Shown: positions 1 to 6,179 of the stretch, piece after piece | Layout of the letters: every line of letters starts with the position of its first letter | How positions within the stretch are numbered: position 1 is the stretch's first letter | Assembly: GCA_003218615.1 (NCBI GenBank) | Contig: QHOD01000072.1 | Coordinates: 1-8,312 of the forward strand | Length of the DNA: 8,312 nt | Direction: 5' to 3' | DNA from: Verrucomicrobiota bacterium | Lineage (GTDB): Bacteria > Verrucomicrobiota > Verrucomicrobiia > Chthoniobacterales > UBA10450 | Translations under genes and position numbers: made by a program | Notes under the pieces: generated by a model | The model's database searches: none | What the model was told of the DNA's origin: nothing | What the model saw: only the letters and a program-made list of their open reading frames with translations

Positions 1-1187
1 ACTTTGCCCGATTCGTCTCGATGAAAAATTACCTCGGGACGGGATACCATCACTTCGTAGCCTTCCCGCCGCATTTGCTCGACGAGGATGGCGATTTGCA
101 TTTCGCCACGCGCATTGATCTCAAACGCGCCGCCTGTTTCCGTGTCGCTCACCTGGAGCGAGACATTGCCGCGCGTTTCCCGAATCAAGCGCTCCCGGAC
201 ATGCCGTGCCGTCACGAATTTTCCTTCGCGCCCGGCAAAGGGCGAATCATTGACCAGAATGTTCATCCTAATCGTCGGTGGATCGATATCCACGAATTGA
301 AGTGGCGTTCGTTCCTCGCGATCGGTCAGCGTTTCGCCGATGTAAACTTCCTCGAAACCGGTCAGCCCAACAATGTCGCCAGCGGTCGCATGTTTGACTT
401 CCACCTGCTCCAGTCCGGCGTAGGTAAAAAGAGCAGTGACAGCGGCCCGTTCCCGTCGGCCGTCACGGTGAATGCACACGATTGAATCACCGGCGGCGAC
501 GCGCCCGCTGACGATGCGCCCGAGCGCAATTCTCCCGAGGTAATCACTGTAATCGAGGTTCGAGACGAGCATTTGAAAGAATGGCTCGCTTGAAATTTTT
601 GGCGGCGGCACATGTTGAGTAATCGCCTCGAATAACGGGATCATGTCGTCGCTGCTGTCGTGCAGTTCGCGCATGGCGTAGCCATCCTTCGCGCTTGCGT
701 AAATAATTGGGAAATCAAGTTGCTCATCTGTCGCCTTCAACTCAACAAAAAGATCGAAGACGGCATCGAGGACTTGGTGCGGCCGCGCATTTTCTCTGTC
801 GATCTTGTTGATGACAACAATCGGTTTGACGCGATTCTCCATCGCCTTGCGCAAAACAAAGCGTGTTTGCGCCTGCGGCCCATCGTGCGCGTCGACCACC
901 AGCAACACGCCATCGACCATTTTCATGATCCGCTCAACTTCGCCGCCGAAATCGGCGTGACCGGGTGTGTCGACGATGTTGATCCGATAACCGTTCCATT
1001 GAAAAGCGGCGTTCTTCGCGCGGATCGTGATTCCCTTCTCGCGCTCAAGGTCCATCGAATCCATCACGCGTTCCTCGATCTTTTGATTGGAACGAAACGT
1101 GCCCGATTGACGCAGCAACTGATCGACCAGCGTCGTCTTGCCGTGATCGACGTGCGCAATGATGGCGATGTTACGGATCTTATCCAT
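1..1187 (-). CDS. typA: Translational GTPase TypA/BipA, N-terminal 395 codons (C-terminus beyond window)
   Basis: This is a ribosome-binding GTPase of the EF-G/LepA class, involved in ribosome assembly and stress or cold adaptation in other bacteria. The frame opens with ATG at 1187 and stays open to base 1. G1 is AHVDHGKT (residues 11-18). G2 lies in EREKGITI (48-55). G3 is DTPGHADF (73-80), followed by GGEVERI as usual in TypA. G4 is NKID (127-130) and G5 is SAK (165-167). A beta-barrel domain 2 follows (about 204-300), then the conserved NDSPFAGREGKF stretch (313-324) and the RGEMQIAILVEQMRREGYE region (360-378) of domain III. Typical family members are near 600 residues, so roughly the last third is missing because of the window edge, not a break in the gene. 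The Shine-Dalgarno is weak (GGAAGGG, partly inside a hairpin). The gene appears to be transcribed from its own promoter at 1224-1252. Family assignment is firm; EF-G and LepA fit less well. Confidence 0.95.
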   Translation of the reverse strand, partial: MDKIRNIAIIAHVDHGKTTLVDQLLRQSGTFRSNQKIEERVMDSMDLEREKGITIRAKNAAFQWNGYRINIVDTPGHADFGGEVERIMKMVDGVLLVVDAHDGPQAQTRFVLRKAMENRVKPIVVINKIDRENARPHQVLDAVFDLFVELKATDEQLDFPIIYASAKDGYAMRELHDSSDDMIPLFEAITQHVPPPKISSEPFFQMLVSNLDYSDYLGRIALGRIVSGRVAAGDSIVCIHRDGRRERAAVTALFTYAGLEQVEVKHATAGDIVGLTGFEEVYIGETLTDREERTPLQFVDIDPPTIRMNILVNDSPFAGREGKFVTARHVRERLIRETRGNVSLQVSDTETGGAFEINARGEMQIAILVEQMRREGYEVMVSRPEVIFHRDESGK

Positions 1188-1194
1188 TGAGAGA

Positions 1195-1211
1195 CGCCCT
1201 TCCGGAGGGCG
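1195..1211 (-). promoter_or_regulatory. Leader hairpin over the typA ribosome-binding region
   Basis: CGCCCT (1195-1200) and AGGGCG (1206-1211) are perfect 6-bp complements around a 5-base loop. In the typA mRNA the hairpin ends 7 bases before the ATG and includes AGGG, the only Shine-Dalgarno-like purine run. Pairing could therefore hide the ribosome-binding site. The pairing is seen directly; a regulatory role is inference. Confidence 0.35.
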
Positions 1212-1223
1212 GAGGGAGCGTCG

Positions 1224-1252
1224 AATATGGTGGCACGCCCCTCGCGCGTCAA
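1224..1252 (-). promoter_or_regulatory. Putative sigma70-type promoter of typA
   Basis: Reading the minus strand, TTGACG (1252-1247; 5 of 6 to the TTGACA consensus) and CATATT (1229-1224; 4 of 6 to TATAAT) are separated by exactly 17 bases. A start of transcription near 1217 would give a leader of about 30 bases that contains the hairpin at 1195-1211. Position and spacing fit well, but promoter matches of this quality also arise by chance in GC-rich DNA. Confidence 0.45.
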
Positions 1253-1259
1253 ATGCACA

Positions 1260-1276
1260 CGCGAGAATTGCTCGCG
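1260..1276 (-). terminator. Stem-loop between the small secreted gene and typA (weak terminator candidate)
   Basis: CGCGAG (1260-1265) and CTCGCG (1271-1276) form a perfect 6-bp GC-rich stem with loop AATTG. It lies about 75 bases after the stop of the 76-residue gene and just before the typA promoter, which is where a terminator would sit. No run of U follows it on the minus strand, so intrinsic termination is doubtful. Nothing else recognisable was seen in the 1188-1352 gap. Confidence 0.2.
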
Positions 1277-1352
1277 GCGACGAAACACCTGAAACCCTGA
1301 AGGCCGGTTATACTTTAACGCACATTTAGCGTGATAGATTCGTCAGGCCGTC

Positions 1353-1583
1353 TTAATGGCGGATTCGGTAGTAACCGTGGTGCCAGCGTTTGTGATGATG
1401 GTACCATTCCCAATATCCTGGAGCCCAGACGTAATAAACTCCGCCGCTCCAGTAACCAGGCCCGTGAACATAGTAAGGCCGATCACTGACCCCGATGGAG
1501 ATGTCGATTGCATTAACGGAGGGTACCGAAATCCCGCTCACAGAAAACAAAATGGCAAAGAGTAGCACTAGTTTCTTTTTCAT
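1353..1583 (-). CDS. Small secreted Tyr/Trp/His-rich protein, YXWGXW-repeat-like (76 aa)
   Basis: The ATG at 1583 is chosen because it starts a classical signal peptide (MKKK, then a hydrophobic stretch to about residue 21) with predicted cleavage after Val-Asn-Ala at 25. It is preceded by GGAAAGGA. A TTG four codons upstream in the same frame is a poorer start. The mature part is about 51 residues, of which 21 are Tyr, Trp or His (9 Y, 5 W, 7 H). It has two PGYW motifs (42-45 and 55-58), a YYVW stretch (50-53) and a His-rich end (HHH 62-64, HH 68-69). This resembles small exported proteins with YXWGXW or WVPGYW repeats, whose role is unknown. Metal binding by the His cluster or an envelope-surface role is possible but unproven. 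It lies 99 bases after ispG on the same strand, so it may be transcribed alone or by read-through. Export is well supported; family membership is moderately so. Confidence 0.7.
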   Translation of the reverse strand: MKKKLVLLFAILFSVSGISVPSVNAIDISIGVSDRPYYVHGPGYWSGGVYYVWAPGYWEWYHHHKRWHHGYYRIRH

Positions 1584-1682
1584 AATCCTTTCCAATCAGT
1601 TCGACTTGTAATTGGGGTTTGGCTGTGTCCAGCCGCGATTGCTGACGACGGCGATCCGCCAGGAAATGTTCCAGCCATACGC
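1584..1682 (-). other. Intergenic gap after ispG with two short stem-loops
   Basis: GGCTG/CAGCC (1621-1625 with 1630-1634, 4-base loop) and GGCG/CGCC (1650-1653 with 1657-1660) are short perfect inverted repeats just after the ispG stop. Neither is followed by a U run on the minus strand. They could help end or stabilise the operon transcript, but they are small enough to be chance. I could not pick a convincing promoter for the downstream small gene in this gap. Confidence 0.2.
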
Positions 1683-3476
1683 TTAGGAGACGACTTCTAC
1701 GGTCGAGATAGCCGACGCGGGTTCGATCCATTTGCCGTGCTCGCGAATCAAATCTTGCAATCGATCCACCGCTTCCGCTTCGGGAATGTTGAATTTAACC
1801 GCGGTTTTGCCGACGTAGAGATTCACTTTGCCGGGCGCGCCGCCGACATAACCAAAATCAGCGTCGGCCATTTCGCCTGGCCCGTTTACGATGCAGCCCA
1901 TGATCGCGATCTTCACGCCTTTCAAGTGCAACGTCGCCGCTTTGATCTTCGCCGTGGTGGTTTGCAAATTGAACAACGTGCGCCCGCACGATGGGCATGC
2001 TACGTAATCGGTTTTAAAAATGCGCGAGCCTGCTCCCTGAAGCATGTTATAAGACAAGCGCAGCGCCTGCCCGGGTGCCTTCTCGCCCTGCACCAAAATC
2101 GCGTCGCCGATTCCATCGCAAAGCAGTGAACCGATATTTGTCGAAGCAAGTAACAGCCTCTCTTGGAAATCCTTCCCGCAATCCGCAATCCGCAATCCGC
2201 AATCTTTGAGAAGGATCGGATGCCGCGCCTGCAATCGAGCTGCCAATAACCGAAACGCTGGAATCACTGCAAGATCGACATCGTCTTTCACCGTAACAAA
2301 CTGCGGATTTGGTTCCGCATTGAATCTGGCGATCGCGCTATCATCGCGTGGATCGACTTCGATGATATTTGCGGTTTCGTAAACGATCTCCGGCTTGTAA
2401 TCGCCCATCTTGTCAATCTTATGTGCGATCTTGTCGAAGTTCGCCTGCCTAACGACAACGCGGATCAGTTCGTCTCCGCCGAGTTTCACGCCATCGTGCG
2501 CAATCTTCTCCGTCGCCCGCCGTTGATACGAGAAAGGATCGAAGGGAAGCTGAGAGTTGAAAGTTGAGAGTTGAGAGTTGGACGTGTTGTTGATGTTTTC
2601 AATCAGCGCTTTCGCCACCGGAATTTCATGAGGGCTGTCTTCCGTCAATGAAACGCGAATCGTATCGCCGATTCCATCAGCCAAAAGCGACCCGATCCCG
2701 ATTGCGCTCTTGATCCGCGCATCTTCGCCTTCGCCCGCCTCAGTCACGCCGAGATGAATCGGGTAATTCCAATCGGGCCCAAGTTCGTTTAATCGCGCGA
2801 CCAACAGCCGGTATGCCGCGATCATGATTTTCGGGTTGCTCGCTTTCATCGAGAAGACGAAGTCGTGATAATCGAAATCACGCGCAATCCGCGCGAACTC
2901 GAGCGCGCTTTCGACCATGCCGAGCGGCGTGTCGCCGTAGCGATTCAGAATTCGATCGGAAAGCGAACCGTGGTTCGTCCCGATGCGCATGGCAATGCCG
3001 CGCTTCTTGCAAAGGTCGACAAGTGGCGAAAATCGCTCGCGAATCCGGCCCAGCTCAGCGGCGTATTGCTCGTCCGTGTATTCGCGAATGACGAATTTCT
3101 TCGAATCCGCATAGTTGCCGGGATTGATGCGCACTTTTTCCACCCACTTCGCGGCTTCCATCGCGGCTTCGGGTTTGAAATGAATGTCTGCGACGATCGG
3201 TACATCGCAGCTTCGGTCACGCAGACCTTTCACGATATTTTCGAGATTGCGCGCGTCTTTTACTGTTGGCGCGGTGATCCGCACAATCTCGCAGCCCACT
3301 TTTGCCAACTCGATCGTTTCCCGGATCGATGCTTCCGTGTCCATCGTGTCACAGGTGATCATCGACTGGACACGGATGGGATTTGCGCCGCCAATTCCAA
3401 CGTTGCCCACCTTTACTTCACGAGTAAGGCGGCGCTGATAAACGAATGGACTCTTGCAGTACAGCAATTCACGCAT
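1683..3476 (-). CDS. ispG: 4-hydroxy-3-methylbut-2-enyl diphosphate synthase IspG (GcpE), long form
   Basis: This is the MEP-pathway iron-sulfur enzyme that converts methylerythritol cyclodiphosphate to HMBPP in the cytoplasm. The N-terminal TIM-barrel signature is clear: NPIRVQSMITCDTMDT at about residues 32-47, VADIHFKP at about 95-102, and RINPGN at about 116-121. The C-terminal [4Fe-4S] domain has ACPSCGRT (Cys494 and Cys497), then GCIVNGPGE (Cys528 and Glu535). These are the three cluster ligands and conserved Glu of the family. At 597 residues it is far longer than the roughly 370-residue E. coli enzyme and matches the long three-domain type of plants, chlamydiae and related bacteria. 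The extra domain spans roughly residues 290-450. Two short-period repeat tracts are translated within it, NSQLSTFNSQ (300-309) and DCGLRIADCG (425-434). ATG at 3476 is preferred over an in-frame TTG two codons upstream; there is no good Shine-Dalgarno. It is the last gene of the cdsA-dxr-rseP-ispG cluster, 59 bases after rseP. Confidence 0.96.
   Translation of the reverse strand: MRELLYCKSPFVYQRRLTREVKVGNVGIGGANPIRVQSMITCDTMDTEASIRETIELAKVGCEIVRITAPTVKDARNLENIVKGLRDRSCDVPIVADIHFKPEAAMEAAKWVEKVRINPGNYADSKKFVIREYTDEQYAAELGRIRERFSPLVDLCKKRGIAMRIGTNHGSLSDRILNRYGDTPLGMVESALEFARIARDFDYHDFVFSMKASNPKIMIAAYRLLVARLNELGPDWNYPIHLGVTEAGEGEDARIKSAIGIGSLLADGIGDTIRVSLTEDSPHEIPVAKALIENINNTSNSQLSTFNSQLPFDPFSYQRRATEKIAHDGVKLGGDELIRVVVRQANFDKIAHKIDKMGDYKPEIVYETANIIEVDPRDDSAIARFNAEPNPQFVTVKDDVDLAVIPAFRLLAARLQARHPILLKDCGLRIADCGKDFQERLLLASTNIGSLLCDGIGDAILVQGEKAPGQALRLSYNMLQGAGSRIFKTDYVACPSCGRTLFNLQTTTAKIKAATLHLKGVKIAIMGCIVNGPGEMADADFGYVGGAPGKVNLYVGKTAVKFNIPEAEAVDRLQDLIREHGKWIEPASAISTVEVVS
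2176..2204. repeat. Heptanucleotide tandem repeat (CCGCAAT)x4 inside ispG
   Basis: There are four perfect, contiguous copies of CCGCAAT at 2176-2182, 2183-2189, 2190-2196 and 2197-2203, plus one further C. On the coding strand the unit is ATTGCGG. Because 7 is not a multiple of 3, the peptide repeats only every 7 residues, giving DCGLRIADCG. The tract lies in the extra domain of the long-form IspG, just before the conserved STNIGSLLCDGIGD segment, probably in a surface loop. Confidence 0.9.
2551..2580. repeat. Heptanucleotide tandem repeat (TGAGAGT)x4 inside ispG
   Basis: Four contiguous units lie at 2551-2557, 2558-2564, 2565-2571 and 2572-2578, with a partial TG after them. The second unit is TGAAAGT; the others are identical. 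On the coding strand the tract reads as ACTCTCA units and encodes NSQLSTFNSQ, a 7-residue periodic peptide. It lies at the boundary between the TIM barrel and the extra domain of IspG. The peptide is unlike the flanking conserved sequence and is probably a flexible loop. Confidence 0.9.
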
Positions 3477-3535
3477 GGTCAATGCTCACGGGATAAATGT
3501 ACGCGCCCACTGAGCGCGACGCAACGGGGGCACCG

Positions 3536-4957
3536 CTATGGCGCCTGGGAATTTTTCGCAGGCGGCTGAGATTCCATTTGGTCGAGCTTCTTTCGGACAA
3601 AAGGTAGATCCTGCACGTCGAAGAACGTGATATAGAGCATGTAACCGATAATCAGCGCGGCGCAGCTGGTCTGGATAACCTCCAGCACACGCATGTTTAC
3701 CGGCCTGCGCCGAACCGACTCGATGATCGCCAGCACGATGTGTCCTCCGTCAAGAACGGGGATTGGCAGCATGTTCAAAATCGCGAGGTTCACGTTTAAA
3801 ATTACGCTGAACCACAGGGCCAGCTGCCAGCCGCGTTCACTTTGGAAAAGCAAATAATAGATGCGCCCAATCCCGATTGGACCACTCAAATGCTGCAAGC
3901 GGACGTCCGACTTCGGCGACGCAACTGCTCCAATTGTCTTCAATGTGCCGGCCACGCTGTTGTAAACCTGTTCTACTGGATTGGGATGCGAGATCGACAT
4001 TATTCCCGTCGTGTCCCATTGAATTCCAATTCGTGGCTTCATCGCCCCGTCGGTTGGCAGAAGGGTCGGTTTGACCGGAACGTTAAACTTTGCGCCATGT
4101 CGCTCCACATGAAGAACGAGCTGGTCCTGCGGATGTTTGCTGATGTATTCCAGCAATGCGATCGGATTGTAGATTGGCATCTGGTCGAACCCGCGAATGA
4201 TATCCCCCGGTTGCAGTCCGGCCGTCGCTGCGGGCGTGTTCGGCTCCACTTTGTCGATGATTGGCGTCTCCGCCGGGTAGATGAGTAGCTGTCTCACACT
4301 TTGTCTGCGCCACCCGCGCGTTTCCGCTTTGTAGGGTTCCACCCAAACTGTTTGCGCCTTCCCGTTGCGCTCAAATTTCACCGCAATTTTTTCGCCTTCA
4401 CTTCGCACGACATTCCAGCTCACGCTGTCATTCATCCCAAGAAAGCGCCTGACTGGTTTGCCATCGACCTCCAGAATCTTATCGCCGGGCTGCAATCCAA
4501 CCTTCTGCGCTGGTGAATCCGGCGCTACATAACCGATAATCGTGGTCGAATCCGCTTCACTTACCGGATGCCCGACCACCCAAACAATGCCGGCAAAAAA
4601 AAGCGCCAGAAGCAGACTGAATAGGGGGCCGGCCACGGCCACGATGATTTTGTCGAGCGCGGAAATTTTCGGCAGCTTCGCGCGATCGAGATCGGCTTTA
4701 CCCTCGATGATGTCCATCGGCGCGAGCTGTGGCAGCGCGACGAACCCGCCAAAGGGAAGCGAACCGAGCGAGTACCGGACGCCGTTGATGGTTTTCTTCC
4801 AGAGCGGCTTGCCGAACCAGACGCCGAATTTTTCTATGTAAAGCCCTCGCCAGCGTGCCGCCAAAAAATGCCCGAGCTCATGCACGACGATGAGCAGGTT
4901 GAAGAGGATGAGCACCTCGAACAGGATCAGGATAACGCGCGCGATATGCAGAAGCAT
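3536..4957 (-). CDS. rseP: RseP-type site-2 intramembrane zinc metalloprotease (peptidase M50)
   Basis: This is an inner-membrane protease that cuts anti-sigma factors, and in some bacteria signal-peptide remnants, within the membrane. The zinc site HELGH (residues 26-30) ends the first hydrophobic segment (about 7-25). The third ligand region is NMLPIPVLDGGH (395-406), containing the LDG motif. Two PDZ domains are visible: PDSPAQKVGLQPGDKILEVDG at about 146-166, and PNTPAATAGLQPGDII at about 239-254. SGPIGIG (358-364) before the C-terminal membrane region is typical of RseP. Membrane segments are about 7-25, 104-129, 376-398 and 428-446. At 473 residues it is close to the E. coli length (about 450), with an extra hydrophilic tail rich in Gln and Pro. 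The start ATG at 4957 has no clear Shine-Dalgarno but gives the expected N-terminus. It lies 46 bases after dxr and 59 before ispG. No sigma/anti-sigma pair is visible here, so its substrate is unknown. Confidence 0.95.
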   Translation of the reverse strand: MLLHIARVILILFEVLILFNLLIVVHELGHFLAARWRGLYIEKFGVWFGKPLWKKTINGVRYSLGSLPFGGFVALPQLAPMDIIEGKADLDRAKLPKISALDKIIVAVAGPLFSLLLALFFAGIVWVVGHPVSEADSTTIIGYVAPDSPAQKVGLQPGDKILEVDGKPVRRFLGMNDSVSWNVVRSEGEKIAVKFERNGKAQTVWVEPYKAETRGWRRQSVRQLLIYPAETPIIDKVEPNTPAATAGLQPGDIIRGFDQMPIYNPIALLEYISKHPQDQLVLHVERHGAKFNVPVKPTLLPTDGAMKPRIGIQWDTTGIMSISHPNPVEQVYNSVAGTLKTIGAVASPKSDVRLQHLSGPIGIGRIYYLLFQSERGWQLALWFSVILNVNLAILNMLPIPVLDGGHIVLAIIESVRRRPVNMRVLEVIQTSCAALIIGYMLYITFFDVQDLPFVRKKLDQMESQPPAKNSQAP

Positions 4958-5003
4958 GGTGATTTGTGAATAGTAAATCGTGATCCAGAACAGCGCGGCC
5001 GAT

Positions 5004-6164
5004 TTAACGATTCAAGGTTTTAGCGAAGCTCGCGGCCTCGGTCCGTGCCCATTGGTCGGCTCGCAATATCGCATCGAGATCGGGATGCGCAACGCTGCCA
5101 TGCCGATTCATCACTTCTTCGACAATCTTCCAGATACTCGGAAAACTAACTTGTCGATCCAAAAATTCTGCCACTGCCACTTCGTTTGCGGCGTTCATGA
5201 CGGCGGGCAATGTGCCGCCGATCTCCCCCGCTCGGCGCGCCAAATTTAGCGCCGGGAAGTCGGCGTAGCGCGGCGTGAAAAATTCCAACTTCGACAGTTT
5301 CGAAAAGTCGAGTGGCGGCAATGTGTTCGGGACCCGATCCGGCCAAGTGACCGCGTATTGAATCGGGAAACACATGTCCGAGTAACTCAGCTGCGCCAGG
5401 GTCGAGCCGTCCGCGAACTCGACCATCGAATGCACGATGCTTTGAGGATGGATAACGACTTCGACTTGTTTCATCTCCACCCCGAAGAGCCAGCGCGCCT
5501 CGATCATCTCCAGGCCTTTGTTGAAGAGCGTGGCCGAATCGATCGTGATCTTCGGTCCCATGTTCCAAGTTGGATGCTTAAGCGCCTGCTCGGATGTGAT
5601 GGAATCAAAATCTTTTCGTGACGTTTCGCGAAATGGGCCACCGGACGCGGTCAAAATAATGCGGCGGACTTCTGATGAACGACCGTCCAGGCATTGAAAA
5701 ATCGCGTTGTGTTCGCTGTCGACCGGCAAAACATGAACGCCGTTCTCGTGCGCTTCGCGCATCACGATCTCGCCCGCCATGACCAAAATTTCCTTGCTCG
5801 CGACCGCGAGGTCTTTACCGGCTTCAATTGCTGCGAGCGCAGGCCGCAATCCGCCTGTTCCGACGATTGCCACCAACACCATGTCCGCATTCGTTAAAGA
5901 AGCTATCTCACGCAATCCAACTTCTCCGCAAAGAATCCGCGGCTCGTAATCGAGCGCTTTGCGCAAGATGTCGATCTTCGATTCGTCGACCAGACAAACC
6001 GATTCCGGCCGAACTTTGTTCGCTGCCGCGGCCAGTTTTTCAGCGTTACTGTTCGCCGCAAGTCCCACGATCTCCATCCGCTCAGGAATATCGCGCGCCA
6101 CTTTCAGCGCGCTGTCGCCTATCGACCCGGTCGCGCCTAGAACGACCACGCGCTTACGTTTCAT
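5004..6164 (-). CDS. dxr: 1-deoxy-D-xylulose 5-phosphate reductoisomerase
   Basis: Dxr (IspC) catalyses the NADPH-dependent conversion of DXP to MEP, the first committed step of the MEP isoprenoid pathway, in the cytoplasm. The NADPH-binding motif GATGSIG is at residues 10-16. The metal ligands are Asp150 and Glu152 in PVDSEHNAIFQCL, and Glu219 in TLFNKGLEMIEA. LTASGGPFRE (171-180), HPTWNMGPKITIDSATL (197-213) and HPQSIVHSMVEFADGS (239-254) are the substrate-pocket and loop regions of the family. The length of 386 is normal (E. coli is about 398). The usual ANKE segment reads ASKE (122-125). It starts 15 bases after the cdsA stop, so the two are almost certainly cotranscribed and translationally close, and rseP follows 46 bases later. 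A weak GGGTG lies upstream of the ATG. The identification is firm. Confidence 0.97.
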   Translation of the reverse strand: MKRKRVVVLGATGSIGDSALKVARDIPERMEIVGLAANSNAEKLAAAANKVRPESVCLVDESKIDILRKALDYEPRILCGEVGLREIASLTNADMVLVAIVGTGGLRPALAAIEAGKDLAVASKEILVMAGEIVMREAHENGVHVLPVDSEHNAIFQCLDGRSSEVRRIILTASGGPFRETSRKDFDSITSEQALKHPTWNMGPKITIDSATLFNKGLEMIEARWLFGVEMKQVEVVIHPQSIVHSMVEFADGSTLAQLSYSDMCFPIQYAVTWPDRVPNTLPPLDFSKLSKLEFFTPRYADFPALNLARRAGEIGGTLPAVMNAANEVAVAEFLDRQVSFPSIWKIVEEVMNRHGSVAHPDLDAILRADQWARTEAASFAKTLNR

Positions 6165-6179
6165 AAAACACCCAATCCG

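Noticed and set aside
21..485. Plus-strand open frame of 154 codons
   Set aside because: It is antisense to typA, whose protein matches the family throughout; the plus-strand translation has no recognisable domain.
660..1190. Plus-strand open frame of 176 codons
   Set aside because: It mirrors the GTPase domain of typA on the opposite strand; its length reflects GC-rich codon bias.
1513..1731. Minus-strand open frame of 72 codons spanning the ispG end and the small secreted gene
   Set aside because: It overlaps the ispG C-terminus and the signal peptide of the small gene in another frame, and has no motif.
2176..2580. Possible CRISPR array
   Set aside because: The units are 7 bp and contiguous, with no spacers, and lie inside a coding gene.
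3477..3482. TTG start of ispG two codons upstream
   Set aside because: ATG at 3476 is available, neither start has a strong ribosome-binding site, and the extra residues add nothing conserved.
3502..3518. CGCGC/GCGCG inverted repeat in the rseP-ispG gap as a terminator
   Set aside because: The stem is 5 bp with a 7-base loop and no U run, inside an apparent operon; it is likely chance in GC-rich DNA.
2865..3569. Plus-strand open frame of 234 codons
   Set aside because: It is antisense to ispG, where every stretch matches the IspG family; no domain is visible in the plus-strand product.
5844..5854. Another CCGCAAT occurrence in dxr as a third repeat tract
   Set aside because: It is one unit plus four bases, and it encodes GLR within GGLRPAL, a normal-looking part of Dxr, so it is chance.
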